From JAXLWB01 sp046328715 (GTDB taxonomy: Bacteria > Chloroflexota > Anaerolineae > Caldilineales > Caldilineaceae), in contig JAXLWB010000027.1 of the NCBI GenBank assembly GCA_046328715.1, positions 68,230-132,229 on the forward strand: a stretch of DNA of 64,000 nt. Direction: 5' to 3'. The notes beneath the pieces were generated by a model. That model searched no databases and was not told the origin of the DNA. It worked only from the letters and a program-made list of their open reading frames with translations. This document shows positions 17,358 to 26,328 of the stretch, one piece after another. A program made the position numbers and the translations under genes. Numbering within the stretch: the first letter of the stretch is position 1; every line of letters begins with the position of its first letter.

Positions 17358-18922
17358 ATGGCAACCGAACTAAAACTGCCCGATCTGGGCGAAGGTGTTA
17401 GCGATGTAACCATCAGTCGCTGGCGTGTCAAAGAGGGCGCAAAGGTTAATTCCGGTGACGTCATCTTGGAGGTGGCAACCGACAAGGTCGATACCGAGGT
17501 GCCTGCTACCGCCGACGGCGTCTTGGTCAAAATCAACTTTAAAGAAGGCGAGATGGCTCCGGTTGACGCTGTGCTTGGCTTGATTGGCGAAGCAGGCGAA
17601 ACTGTAGCTGCACCGGGCACTCGCAACGAAGCCGCGGTTGCAAAAACTGCCGGCGTCAAACCAGACGCTCAGTCTGAGACTCCAACTAACCAGGAGCTAG
17701 CACCGAATGTCAACGGCAACAGAGCAGAAGCGGAGATGGAGGTCAAAGCTTCTCCCGTGGCGCAACGGATTGCCGCTGATAAGGGTGTGGACCTCGGCGG
17801 TGTGACAGGAACTGGTCCTGGCGGTCGCATTACCAAAGGGGATGTGCTGGCCAGCACTCAGCAAAACAATACACCAGCGGTGCAAAGTAACCTGCCCGCT
17901 GAACTGGCCGATTTGCCCTCGCTCGAAGTGAGTCGATTGGCGGCACAATACAATGTTGACTTGCGCAAAGTTGCCAAGGGGCGTCCACTCAGCACGCTCA
18001 ATCGTTATGATGTCATGAGCGTGATTGAAGGCAAGACGGTTGCACCTGATTTCGCTCCGCCTGCTACCGAGGGAACCCCATCCACTTTGCAATCGTCGGC
18101 TTCTGCTGCCAAAGATGAGACCATCGACGCTTCACCGGCGCAAAGTGCTGCGACACCGACTGCTCAGCCAAAAGCAGAAGCTAGCGTCGCAATCAAAGCC
18201 GGCGAAGAGCTGGTCAAACATAGCCGGATGCGCATGGCCGTGGCCAAGAACACTGCTGCTAGTGCCTTTACTGCACCCCACGTTACCACGATGTGGGATG
18301 TCGAAATGAGTGCTGTGCTGGCGCATCGAGCTGCGCATAAGGCTGAGTTCGCCAAAGCGGGCATCAATCTGACCGTCACGCCCTACCTGATTGAGGCAAT
18401 TCTGGCTGGCTTGAAAGCAGTTCCTGCTGCTAACGCAACATGGACTGAAGAGGGCGTTGTCATCAAGCGCTATTATAACGTCGGTATGGCTGTGGCGCTA
18501 CCGATCGACTCTATGGGATGGGCGGATTGATCGTCCCGTTATAAAAATGCTGGCGATTTGAACTTGATGGGATTGGCGCGCGCCGTCAGCATGAACTGTC
18601 CGAACGCGCTCGCAAAATCAACTCACAGCCAATGATCTGGCCGATGGTACCTTTACCTTGAGTAACTACGTGCACATCCGGTAGCCGCTCCTAGAACGCC
18701 AATTATCGTTCAACCTCAGGTAGAATCCTCGGCGTCGGTGCGATTGAAAAACGTCCGATCGTCGTGAGCGTGGGGCATCCCTTGGATCCCAACACAGGAG
18801 ATTATCTTACTTTCCGCCCGATGACCACCCTGGGCTTTAGCTATGACCACCGCGTGCTTGACGGTGCAACAGCGGATGCCTTCTGTGCGGCTGTCAAAGC
18901 GTTTTTGGAGAAGTATAGGTAG
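17358..18922 (+). pseudogene. pdhC: 2-oxo acid dehydrogenase E2 (dihydrolipoyl acyltransferase), catalytic domain frameshifted
   Basis: The intact frame runs 17358-18530. Lipoyl domain residues 1-80 carry the modified lysine Lys43 (EVATDKVDTEV). Two peripheral-subunit-binding-like segments lie at about 129-165 (VAQRIAADKGVDLGGVTGTG) and 184-225 (RLAAQYNVDLRKVAKGRP), followed by the start of the catalytic domain. At about 18510 the frame breaks; the rest of the domain is readable by adding one base at about ten places up to 18724. It then continues cleanly to TAG 18922, with the catalytic DHRVLDG motif. No substitutions are needed to restore the protein. As read, the enzyme would lack its active site. 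No E3 gene is nearby. Either a real lesion or a local sequence error. Confidence 0.88.
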
Positions 18923-18958
18923 TCGGGCACTCTCTATTCAATAGTTCTATAGTTATTA

Positions 18959-18995
18959 CGAGATGCGCTCCTTCAAAGGAGCGCATCTCGCTTTT
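18959..18995 (+). terminator. intrinsic terminator after the PDH operon
   Basis: Perfect 15-bp stem CGAGATGCGCTCCTT (18959-18973) and complement (18976-18990) with a 2-base gap, followed by CTTTTA. Confidence 0.85.
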
Positions 18996-19726
18996 ATGTG
19001 GCCAAAACCTCCACTGTAATGGTCAGTGATTCTGCACTTTTCTACATGGGTTAGTCTGAATTTTACCCAGAACAGGCGTAAATGTTATCCTGAAAGTCGA
19101 TTTTCCTCACTTGTAATTTAATTGTAATTTTGAGATGATCCGGATTGTAAACTCTTGTGTTATAGTCAAGCAATCGACAAGAAGATACGTCGTAAGTTGT
19201 ATTCTATATAGTTGTAAGGACAGATTGCATAAAATCAAATTCTTAATGATAATATAGTAAGAGTGTAACTTTACTTATAGAAATGACACTTATTCATTGT
19301 ACAAGCTCCAGATTTACGTTCTGAAGCAGACCGTACAATGTTTAATAGTTTGCATAAGTCGAATTTAACATTCTCTCCAGCTACAAAGAACAGATCCATT
19401 GTTTTCTGCGCTAAGGCTCAGTCTGCGCGTGGTCATGGTGCATGAAGCGGTGATGGACTGGAAAGAGTTGAAAAACGTACTACAACCAACCTTCCAAGAA
19501 ATCGGTACCCTCTTGGTGGGTTGGTTTCCTGTGCAGCAATTTAGCGAAGCCCACGAGCAAGAATTTCTGCAACTCACACAACGTGAAGTACAGGTTTGTA
19601 TTCCATAAGAGTGCTATTTTTGTTCATCTGCATGGTCACAAGTAAGTGTCCGTTCTGTTGTGTACGGAAATTACTTATCAAAAAAGTTAGCAAATATGCG
19701 GTATAACTGCAATAGGTGAATCCAAT
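18996..19726. other. gene-poor AT-rich region, one possible short gene and a degenerate palindrome
   Basis: No clear gene. An inverted pair CATTGTAC (19295-19302) / GTACAATG (19333-19340), followed by TTTAATAG, resembles the inner arm of the 129-bp palindrome at 9980-10108 and may be a decayed copy. A short frame at 19435-19608 is listed separately. The promoter of the large four-module protein should lie here, but I cannot place it. Confidence 0.4.
19435..19608 (+). CDS. possible small ORF, unknown
   Basis: 57 residues from ATG 19435 (MVHEAVMDWKELKNVLQP..., ending REVQVCIP). The composition looks protein-like, with amphipathic stretches, but there is no ribosome site, no recognised family and no partner. 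It may be the tail of a decayed gene, since the frame is open for about 36 bases upstream without a start. Confidence 0.2.
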   Translation: MVHEAVMDWKELKNVLQPTFQEIGTLLVGWFPVQQFSEAHEQEFLQLTQREVQVCIP

Positions 19727-22700
19727 ATGTCCCGATCCAATTCAGCCATTATCTACGTAGTTGTCGCGGCTCTGGTGCTTGTAGCTGGTCTATGGGGACT
19801 TAATCAGGCTGGTATCCTCTCCTTTGGTAACTCTCCGGGCGCATCCAATGCTCCTTCGCAATCAACAACCACCAAGCCAAATCAAGCGGCTGTTGCCAAC
19901 CCTACTCCTGCCGCATCTCAACCACTTACCACCACCGCCCAATCTAGTAGTGAAATCACAGCGACTACGGACATTAGCACCTCTACAACGACTCAGGCGA
20001 GTCAACCAAGCGCGGCACCTGTCGGTGCAAATGCTTCAACAGCCGCAAAGATCCTGGCTCGCGATAAACTGCTGGTCGGTGTCCGAGACAATGTAGGCAT
20101 GTTTTCTACAACAGACAGCAATGGCGAACGTCAAGGGCTTGATATTGACATCGCACATGAATTCGCCAAACGTTGGCTTGGCGATCCTGCCAAGGTGGAA
20201 TTTGTATCAGTCAATGCCGCCAATCAGATTCCAACCTTGGTCAAAGGTGACGTTGACATCGTGCTTGGCTCGGCTGGTGCCACACGTGATCGCTCTCAAT
20301 TAGTCGATTTTAGCCAGACCTACCATCTTTCGCACAATGTTCTCGTTTTGCGTAATGACACGATTGTCAACAGCCTCAACGGTCTGCAAGACAAACAAGT
20401 TGCCGTGATCCAAGACGGATCGGATATTGAGCAACTGACGCAATTGATTGCAACACGCGGCCTTTCGATTACGGTGGCTCCTTTTGATAATGCGGATGGT
20501 GCCATCAGTGCACTTAATGGTAGCTCGGTCGATGGCATCTTAATGAATCACTTGCAGTATGAGCAATATGTGGCGGCCAATGCTTCTGTGCAACAAGACC
20601 TTCGCCTGGTTCAGTTGAACGAATCGGCTGAGTTGAATGCGGTTGTGTTGCGCAAGGGTGAATCGGCATTTCGACAACTTATCAATTTCACTCTGCAAGA
20701 TATGGCACAGGATGGAACATTGGCTGCCAGCTATAGCGCCTGGATGGCCGAAGAACAACTTCCTCAGTTTGAAGCCGCTACCGGTCAGTCTCCGTATAAT
20801 TCCTTGAGTGATTTGCCTGCGGAGATTTCAACCTTAGACAAATCACGCCTGGATCTGATTCTAGAGCGCAAAAAGCTGGTTGCAGGCGTTGCCCCTGGCA
20901 AAGCGCCCTTTGTACAGACCCTACAGGACGGTCAACTCGAAGGATTTGATATTAGCTTTTTACAGCAGTTTGCGGATCGCTGGCTTGGCTCGAAAGATGC
21001 AGTCGATGTTGTCACAGGCGCTGAAGATGAATTGATCGGCAAACTCATTGCTGGGGACATCGACCTGATTGTCGGTGGTGTTAATCCGCAACGTGAATTG
21101 GTGGGTCGGGTTGATTTTTCGCAAGCCTATATGGGGCCACCTGTCGTTGGTAAATACTATGCACTTCTCTTGCCGCTCGATGACCCAGACTTTCGCAATC
21201 AGGTCAACTATGTAATCCAAGATCTGGAAATCGAGCGAGGCTATAACGCACTTTATGATCAATGGTTTGGCCCGGGAAGTGTGCGCTACAATGTGGAAGT
21301 GATGCCGGGTTCTGTGGATACTGCCTATGTTTCAGCGGAGTATAAGACAGCACATGCAGATGCTGAAGCCCAAAATACTATCTTCAATGAATCGGCTATC
21401 GCTAGAATCCGCAAGCGAGGCAATCAGTTGATCGCTGGCGTGCGCAATGATGCAAAACCATTTGGCTTTGTTGATAGCGACGGTCAAGTCAATGGCTTTG
21501 ATGTGGAGCTTCTCAAGGCAATTGCCGAAGATTGGGGTGTAACCATCAGCTTTGTACAGGCCAGTGAGGCTACTGCAGATAAGTTGGTGATTGATGGGCA
21601 AGTCGATCTGGCTGCTTCCGGAGCCCCAATTAATAAGTCAGATTTAGCAGAAATTGATTATAGTCAAAGCTATTACAGCGATGGTGATAGCTTCCTAGTC
21701 AAGCGCTACGCTGGTATCACGGGTATCCAAGATCTCGAAGGTAAGACGGTTGCTGTTGAGCAAGACACCGGGGATGATTTGGTTGTCCAGGCCTATGCGG
21801 CTACACAAAAGGTCAATCTTTCTACCGTTCCATTTAACGACTTCAACGCAATGGTACAAGCTGTCAAGTCAGGTCAGGTTGATGCGGCGACAGCTTCCAT
21901 CTCTTCATTGCGTCAAGCGGTTTTGGACAATCCTGATCTTAATATTGCAGGTCGCGCGTATACCCAAGAATGGAATGGTCTTGTCCTACCGCCAGGAGAC
22001 TCCAATTTTAAAAACTTGGTCGATGCATCGTTGCAGAAACTCAAGAAAAATGGCAAATATGACGATCTCTACCGGAAATGGTTTGGTCGCACCTCTACAC
22101 CCTATGCGTTGGACGTCTATCCGGGCGAATGGCCTTTCACTTTTGCTGACTCGCCTAGCGTGATCGATTCGCCGTTCCGCTCAAAGGTTGAGCAGATCTT
22201 GCTCAATAAGAAGATCGTGCTTGGCGTCCAATACGATGCTGCCCCCTTTGGTTTTCTGAATGACAAAGGTGAACTGGTAGGCTTTGATGTTGATCTAGCC
22301 CATGAATTTGCTGCGCGCTGGCTGGGCGATGCTTCAAGCATTCAGCCTGTCCGTGTCAGCGCTCAGGGTGGCGTGGAATTACTCGCCAGCGACGCATTGG
22401 ACATTCTCTTTGGTTCACAGGTCCATTCCTGGGATAAAGAAATTCAAGTTGATTTCAGCCAGTCTTATGTCATCGATTCCCAACGGCTGCTGGTACGTGC
22501 AAGCGACGGCATCTCGACTGTGGCTGACTTAAAAGGTCGGGTTGTCGCTGTGATCAGTGGCTCAGAAGCTGAAAAGAATTTGAATGACTATGCTCAGGCG
22601 AACAATGTCTCCTTTGAAATCGTTCCCTTCCAAGAGCTTGGAGCAGCAGTAGCTGCGCTGAATGCTAAGCAGGTCGATGCGGTGACAGCGGGCGAACTTG

Positions 22701-23647
22701 CCTTGGCCAGCTATGTCAAAGACAACGCTGAACTTGCCGTAACGGGTGAAGCAATCTCGATTCAGCCGCTTTCAATTGGAGTCGCCAATTATGACAAGCG
22801 ATTCCGAGACCTGGTCGATTTCACTCTGCAAGAAATGAAGGACGATGGCTCTTATGGCCGCATCTTTGCCAAATGGTTTGGCACCGCAGTTGCTCCCGCT
22901 AATATCGAAGTCTGGGAAAGCAACAGCTATTTGCGTGGCGTTAACCTGATTCCAATGGGCCATATCCCGGCAGGTGAATTCACGATGGGCTACGACGGTG
23001 GATTCCCGGATGAAGGTCCGGCCCGAAAGGTGACGCTGGATTCGTACTACATTGATCAATATGAAGTGACGAATCATCAATATTCACAGTGCGTTACTGC
23101 TGGCAAGTGCAAGACGCCTAGTATCCCGCGGTCGGTTAACTTTGCATCGTACTATGGAGAGTCAAGCTTTGGTAACTATCCTGTCATTTGGGTGACATGG
23201 CAAGATGCATCTGATTACTGTGCCTTCGTAGGCAAGCGTCTACCAACCGAGGCTGAATGGGAAAAGGCAGCTCGCGGTGTAGATGGGGCTATCTACTCTT
23301 GGGGCGACATTACTCCCACCACCCAAGCGAACTTTGGCTATCTGGAAAAAGATGTGGCCTCGGTCGGCAAGTATACACAGGATGTTAGTCCCTTCGGCAT
23401 CTATGATATGAACGGCAACGTTCGTGAGTGGGTGGTCGATTGGTATCAATGGAATTACTACCAATCAGCTCCAGCCACGAACCCAACGGGTCCCCGCAAT
23501 GGAGTCACCCGTGTTCTGCGTGGCGCTGGTTGGAATGATACGGCTGAACAATTGCGCTTAAGTCTGCGCAAAAACTTCCTGGAGGAGAGTTACGATTCCA
23601 ATCTGGGCTTTCGCTGTGCAAGCAGCGAGTTCCCGCCGGGGCAATAA
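19727..23647 (+). CDS. four tandem solute-binding (SBP_bac_3-like) modules fused to an FGE-like domain
   Basis: 1306 residues. A transmembrane/signal anchor (8-30) and Ser/Thr/Pro linker (31-105) precede four modules that each start with a LLVGVRDN/LVAGVAPG/LIAGVRND/IVLGVQYD strand at about 112, 382, 564 and 829, contain G-F-D-V/I-D and V-D-F-S-Q-x-Y, and end in Y-x-x-W-F-G. Modules 1, 3 and 4 are full length (about 220-235 residues); module 2 is about 135, lacking most of lobe 2. Residues 1071-1306 form a formylglycine-generating-enzyme-like fold (PAGEFTMGYDGG, RLPTEAEWEKAARG, GNVREWVVDWY, NLGFRCA), but the Cys pair used by true FGEs is absent, so it probably binds rather than catalyses. No permease or kinase adjoins. 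Likely an extracytoplasmic multi-ligand sensor or scaffold (inference). Confidence 0.88.
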   Translation: MSRSNSAIIYVVVAALVLVAGLWGLNQAGILSFGNSPGASNAPSQSTTTKPNQAAVANPTPAASQPLTTTAQSSSEITATTDISTSTTTQASQPSAAPVGANASTAAKILARDKLLVGVRDNVGMFSTTDSNGERQGLDIDIAHEFAKRWLGDPAKVEFVSVNAANQIPTLVKGDVDIVLGSAGATRDRSQLVDFSQTYHLSHNVLVLRNDTIVNSLNGLQDKQVAVIQDGSDIEQLTQLIATRGLSITVAPFDNADGAISALNGSSVDGILMNHLQYEQYVAANASVQQDLRLVQLNESAELNAVVLRKGESAFRQLINFTLQDMAQDGTLAASYSAWMAEEQLPQFEAATGQSPYNSLSDLPAEISTLDKSRLDLILERKKLVAGVAPGKAPFVQTLQDGQLEGFDISFLQQFADRWLGSKDAVDVVTGAEDELIGKLIAGDIDLIVGGVNPQRELVGRVDFSQAYMGPPVVGKYYALLLPLDDPDFRNQVNYVIQDLEIERGYNALYDQWFGPGSVRYNVEVMPGSVDTAYVSAEYKTAHADAEAQNTIFNESAIARIRKRGNQLIAGVRNDAKPFGFVDSDGQVNGFDVELLKAIAEDWGVTISFVQASEATADKLVIDGQVDLAASGAPINKSDLAEIDYSQSYYSDGDSFLVKRYAGITGIQDLEGKTVAVEQDTGDDLVVQAYAATQKVNLSTVPFNDFNAMVQAVKSGQVDAATASISSLRQAVLDNPDLNIAGRAYTQEWNGLVLPPGDSNFKNLVDASLQKLKKNGKYDDLYRKWFGRTSTPYALDVYPGEWPFTFADSPSVIDSPFRSKVEQILLNKKIVLGVQYDAAPFGFLNDKGELVGFDVDLAHEFAARWLGDASSIQPVRVSAQGGVELLASDALDILFGSQVHSWDKEIQVDFSQSYVIDSQRLLVRASDGISTVADLKGRVVAVISGSEAEKNLNDYAQANNVSFEIVPFQELGAAVAALNAKQVDAVTAGELALASYVKDNAELAVTGEAISIQPLSIGVANYDKRFRDLVDFTLQEMKDDGSYGRIFAKWFGTAVAPANIEVWESNSYLRGVNLIPMGHIPAGEFTMGYDGGFPDEGPARKVTLDSYYIDQYEVTNHQYSQCVTAGKCKTPSIPRSVNFASYYGESSFGNYPVIWVTWQDASDYCAFVGKRLPTEAEWEKAARGVDGAIYSWGDITPTTQANFGYLEKDVASVGKYTQDVSPFGIYDMNGNVREWVVDWYQWNYYQSAPATNPTGPRNGVTRVLRGAGWNDTAEQLRLSLRKNFLEESYDSNLGFRCASSEFPPGQ

Positions 23648-24356
23648 GAGTATTAAAGGGAGCTGGATTACTCGGAAATAGTAGTAAGATTAGGCAAGGG
23701 CTGGTAGAGGTGTTCACGGTGTAGGTTTGTAGACGGACGATTTAATAAGGCACCTCTGCCAGCTTTCTAGTAGATAACGTTTTGGAGTTTATTTTCGTTT
23801 TTGTAAGCTAAATTGCCAATAAGGTTGAATTTATTCTGTCGATTGGCCGATGAAAGATGGACATGGAATCTATAAAATAGAATAGCACTTTTGCAATAAT
23901 TGCAACATTTGATAGATTTTGATCGTGTGCTATCATCATGTGGGTAATTTTCCGTAATAAATCCAAAGAGCAATTGATCAATTTTAGATTTTACCGTTTT
24001 GCTGCTGTTCTGTTTGAATAATCAAGAGCCAACTATTGATTCAGCTTGGTAAGGAATTTTAACGGGTTAATTACTAGAATCCACCAATCGTTTAGGTGAC
24101 TGTCTCTCACTTGAGTTATCTATACACAAAGCGTCGTACGCCTAATAACGATTACTTATACAAAAATCGGTGATGAGCGGGAAAGTGAAAGCACTCTGTA
24201 AAGATAAAGAGTGCTATAAATGTATTAGAATTGTGTTTGATTCTGCCAGGTATCATTCGATAGAATCACTCAATATCGTCGTTTGTTGCAAAGCTGAAAA
24301 ATACGTTGTCGGTTGTAAACTGTTAAAAAACTAAGCCGACTCAAGGATTAGTCACC
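23648..24356. other. AT-rich intergenic region, one hairpin
   Basis: 709 bp with no convincing gene on either strand. AGCACTCT/AGAGTGCT (24190-24197, 24208-24215) can form an 8-bp hairpin without a T-tract. The promoter for the J-domain protein probably lies here but is not clear. Confidence 0.4.
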
Positions 24357-26087
24357 ATGAAAGATCATTATCGAGTTCTAGATCTTCCTAAGGATGCCAG
24401 TGAGGAACAGGTCAAGGCACAATATAAGCTATTGGTTCGTGTTTATCACCCAGACCGTTTTACCAAACCTGAAGATAAGATCTACGCCGAACAAAAGATT
24501 AAAGAAATCAACGATGCATACAATGCATTGGTGAAAACATCAGTTGAGACTTCCTCTGGCAGTAATGGTGGCCAGCCTGTGCCGGTTGTGATTCCAGCCT
24601 ATATTGACTTCGGTACATTGCTGATTGGCGAAAAGAAGACCGTGCCGCTCACGGTCAGCAATGCCCGCGGCGATGTGGAAGATTTACAGTTCGATTTCAG
24701 TGAGACAAACTGGTTCACGATCAACGAAAATCGTTTACTTACCGACAATAGTAAATCTCCTCTTCAATTCGAAGTTGTCGCCATGACGGATACGATGTCA
24801 CCCGGTCGTGTCTACAAGGGTTGGATTGACGTAAGAATGAAGAGTAACGTTACTCGTGTCAACCTCTCGATGAAGGTCGTGCGCGAGAAGACAGAAGTTT
24901 CGACCTTTGGCACTACCATGCGCAATGTCGGCTTCGGTGCTGCATTGCTTGCTGTTGCCGCAGGTGCCGCCTATTTAGGTCCTCGCTATTTGGCCACCAA
25001 ACCGGTCAATGCAGGTACGCCTACTGCCGCAGCGAGCGCAAATAGCCTAGATCAACGGAATGTGTTGGTTGCCCCTACAGTATCTGCACAACAGCCGCCA
25101 GCGCGTGGTCGTAGTCAGCTTCTTCCTTCTCTCGTTGTTCCTGAAAAGACAAACGACAATGTCGCTGCTGCTTTTTCGGGAGATAGTGACAATCTGGTTT
25201 ATCCGATTTTTGATAATAACGAATTGGTGCTTTATACCTCCAAGTCTGATGGAACGGAGCAACAACGTTTCAAGTTTGCCGGTCAGAACATTGCCTGGAG
25301 CAATGATGGTGCAAGAGTCGCCTATCTCTTTCTCAAGGATGGTGCCCAACAAATTCTGGTGGCTCAATCAGCGGATCGGGTCGGCGATCAATTGACCAAT
25401 ACCCCGAACTCCAAAAGCGATCTCGTATGGGCCCCGGATGGTAGCCAGTTGGCATACATCCAAGTCGAAGATGGGAACCAAGTTCTATATCTTACCGCAC
25501 CAGGTGGTCGTAGCCCACGTGCCTTGTCGAACCCACGCTCCGGCTCAGTTGGTTCATTTAGCTGGGCACCGGATAGCCGATCGGTACTTTTTGATGTGGA
25601 AACAGAAGGCAAACATCGCATTTATCAAGTCAATGCTGATGGCTCCGGTCTTCGACAATTTTCCAGCGTGGATGCCTACGACCCAGCTTGGTCTCCCGAC
25701 GGCACAGTCATTTTAGCGGCTTCCAGCAAAGGGTTGCTTGCGCTTGATAAGGATGGAAAGCAAATCCGGCAGGTGAGCACGACTGCGGCCCGTTTGCCTC
25801 GTTGGAAAGCAGATGGCACACAATTTGCCTTTTTGCAGTTGGTCGCAGGCGGCAACAACAACGTCGAGTTGTTGGTCAGCGATATTTCCGGACGTAAGTC
25901 AGAAAAGTGGGCTAGCGGTGCGATTGTTAATTTTGCCTGGTCACCCAATTCGAATCGGCTAGCCTATGTGACCGGAAAACTTGCTACCTCAGGCATGTCC
26001 ACCCTCTATTTGTGGACCGTGTCCGCCGATACTCGAGCTCAGCTTGTTGCCGAGACAAATGATCCATTTGTCACCTGGGTTCCATAG
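24357..26087 (+). CDS. J-domain / Ig-like / TM / PD40 beta-propeller protein
   Basis: 576 residues. Residues 1-62 form a J domain with intact HPD (YHPDRF), which in known proteins stimulates Hsp70 ATPase. Residues about 80-180 resemble an Ig-like ASH/Hydin-type domain (IDFGTLLIGEKKTVPLTVSN). One transmembrane helix follows (about 192-212). After a linker, residues about 270-576 hold repeated PD40/TolB-type blades (AWSNDGARVAYLF, VWAPDGSQLAYIQ, SWAPDSRSVLFDV, AWSPDGTVILAAS, AWSPNSNRLAYVT). With no signal peptide, the J and Ig parts should be cytoplasmic and the propeller outside. The combination would link cytoplasmic chaperone recruitment with an external sensor (inference). It lies between the two multi-module binding proteins, same strand. 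Confidence 0.87.
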   Translation: MKDHYRVLDLPKDASEEQVKAQYKLLVRVYHPDRFTKPEDKIYAEQKIKEINDAYNALVKTSVETSSGSNGGQPVPVVIPAYIDFGTLLIGEKKTVPLTVSNARGDVEDLQFDFSETNWFTINENRLLTDNSKSPLQFEVVAMTDTMSPGRVYKGWIDVRMKSNVTRVNLSMKVVREKTEVSTFGTTMRNVGFGAALLAVAAGAAYLGPRYLATKPVNAGTPTAAASANSLDQRNVLVAPTVSAQQPPARGRSQLLPSLVVPEKTNDNVAAAFSGDSDNLVYPIFDNNELVLYTSKSDGTEQQRFKFAGQNIAWSNDGARVAYLFLKDGAQQILVAQSADRVGDQLTNTPNSKSDLVWAPDGSQLAYIQVEDGNQVLYLTAPGGRSPRALSNPRSGSVGSFSWAPDSRSVLFDVETEGKHRIYQVNADGSGLRQFSSVDAYDPAWSPDGTVILAASSKGLLALDKDGKQIRQVSTTAARLPRWKADGTQFAFLQLVAGGNNNVELLVSDISGRKSEKWASGAIVNFAWSPNSNRLAYVTGKLATSGMSTLYLWTVSADTRAQLVAETNDPFVTWVP

Positions 26088-26252
26088 TAAGAACCTATCT
26101 GAAAGCACGCTCACCATATATAGATGGGTCAGAGACTTTTCAGCCAGTCTCTGTAGAGCTTGGAGAATATAAGCCACTTATTTCGCCGTTGAGTCTGGTA
26201 ACAGTGGTGTAATGAAGCGACAACGTTGTAAATCCTGAATTGTTCTTTATTA

Positions 26253-26277
26253 CGGGCGCAGAATTACTCTGCGCCCG
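26253..26277 (+). terminator. hairpin after the J-domain/PD40 gene
   Basis: CGGGCGCAGA (26253-26262) and exact complement (26268-26277) around a 5-base loop, followed by AATTTGC. The T-tract is weak, so termination is probable rather than certain. Confidence 0.65.
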
Positions 26278-26328
26278 AATTTGCAGTTTCAATCGTAATC
26301 TGCATTTCAAGCAATGATAGGTATAATA

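Noticed and set aside
23767..23973. 68-residue minus-strand ORF in the gap after the four-module gene
   Set aside because: AT-driven composition, no ribosome site and no family resemblance.
26322..26327. TATAAT as promoter of the two-module LysM gene
   Set aside because: It ends one base before the preferred ATG, so transcription from it would begin inside the gene and lose the basic start of the signal peptide.
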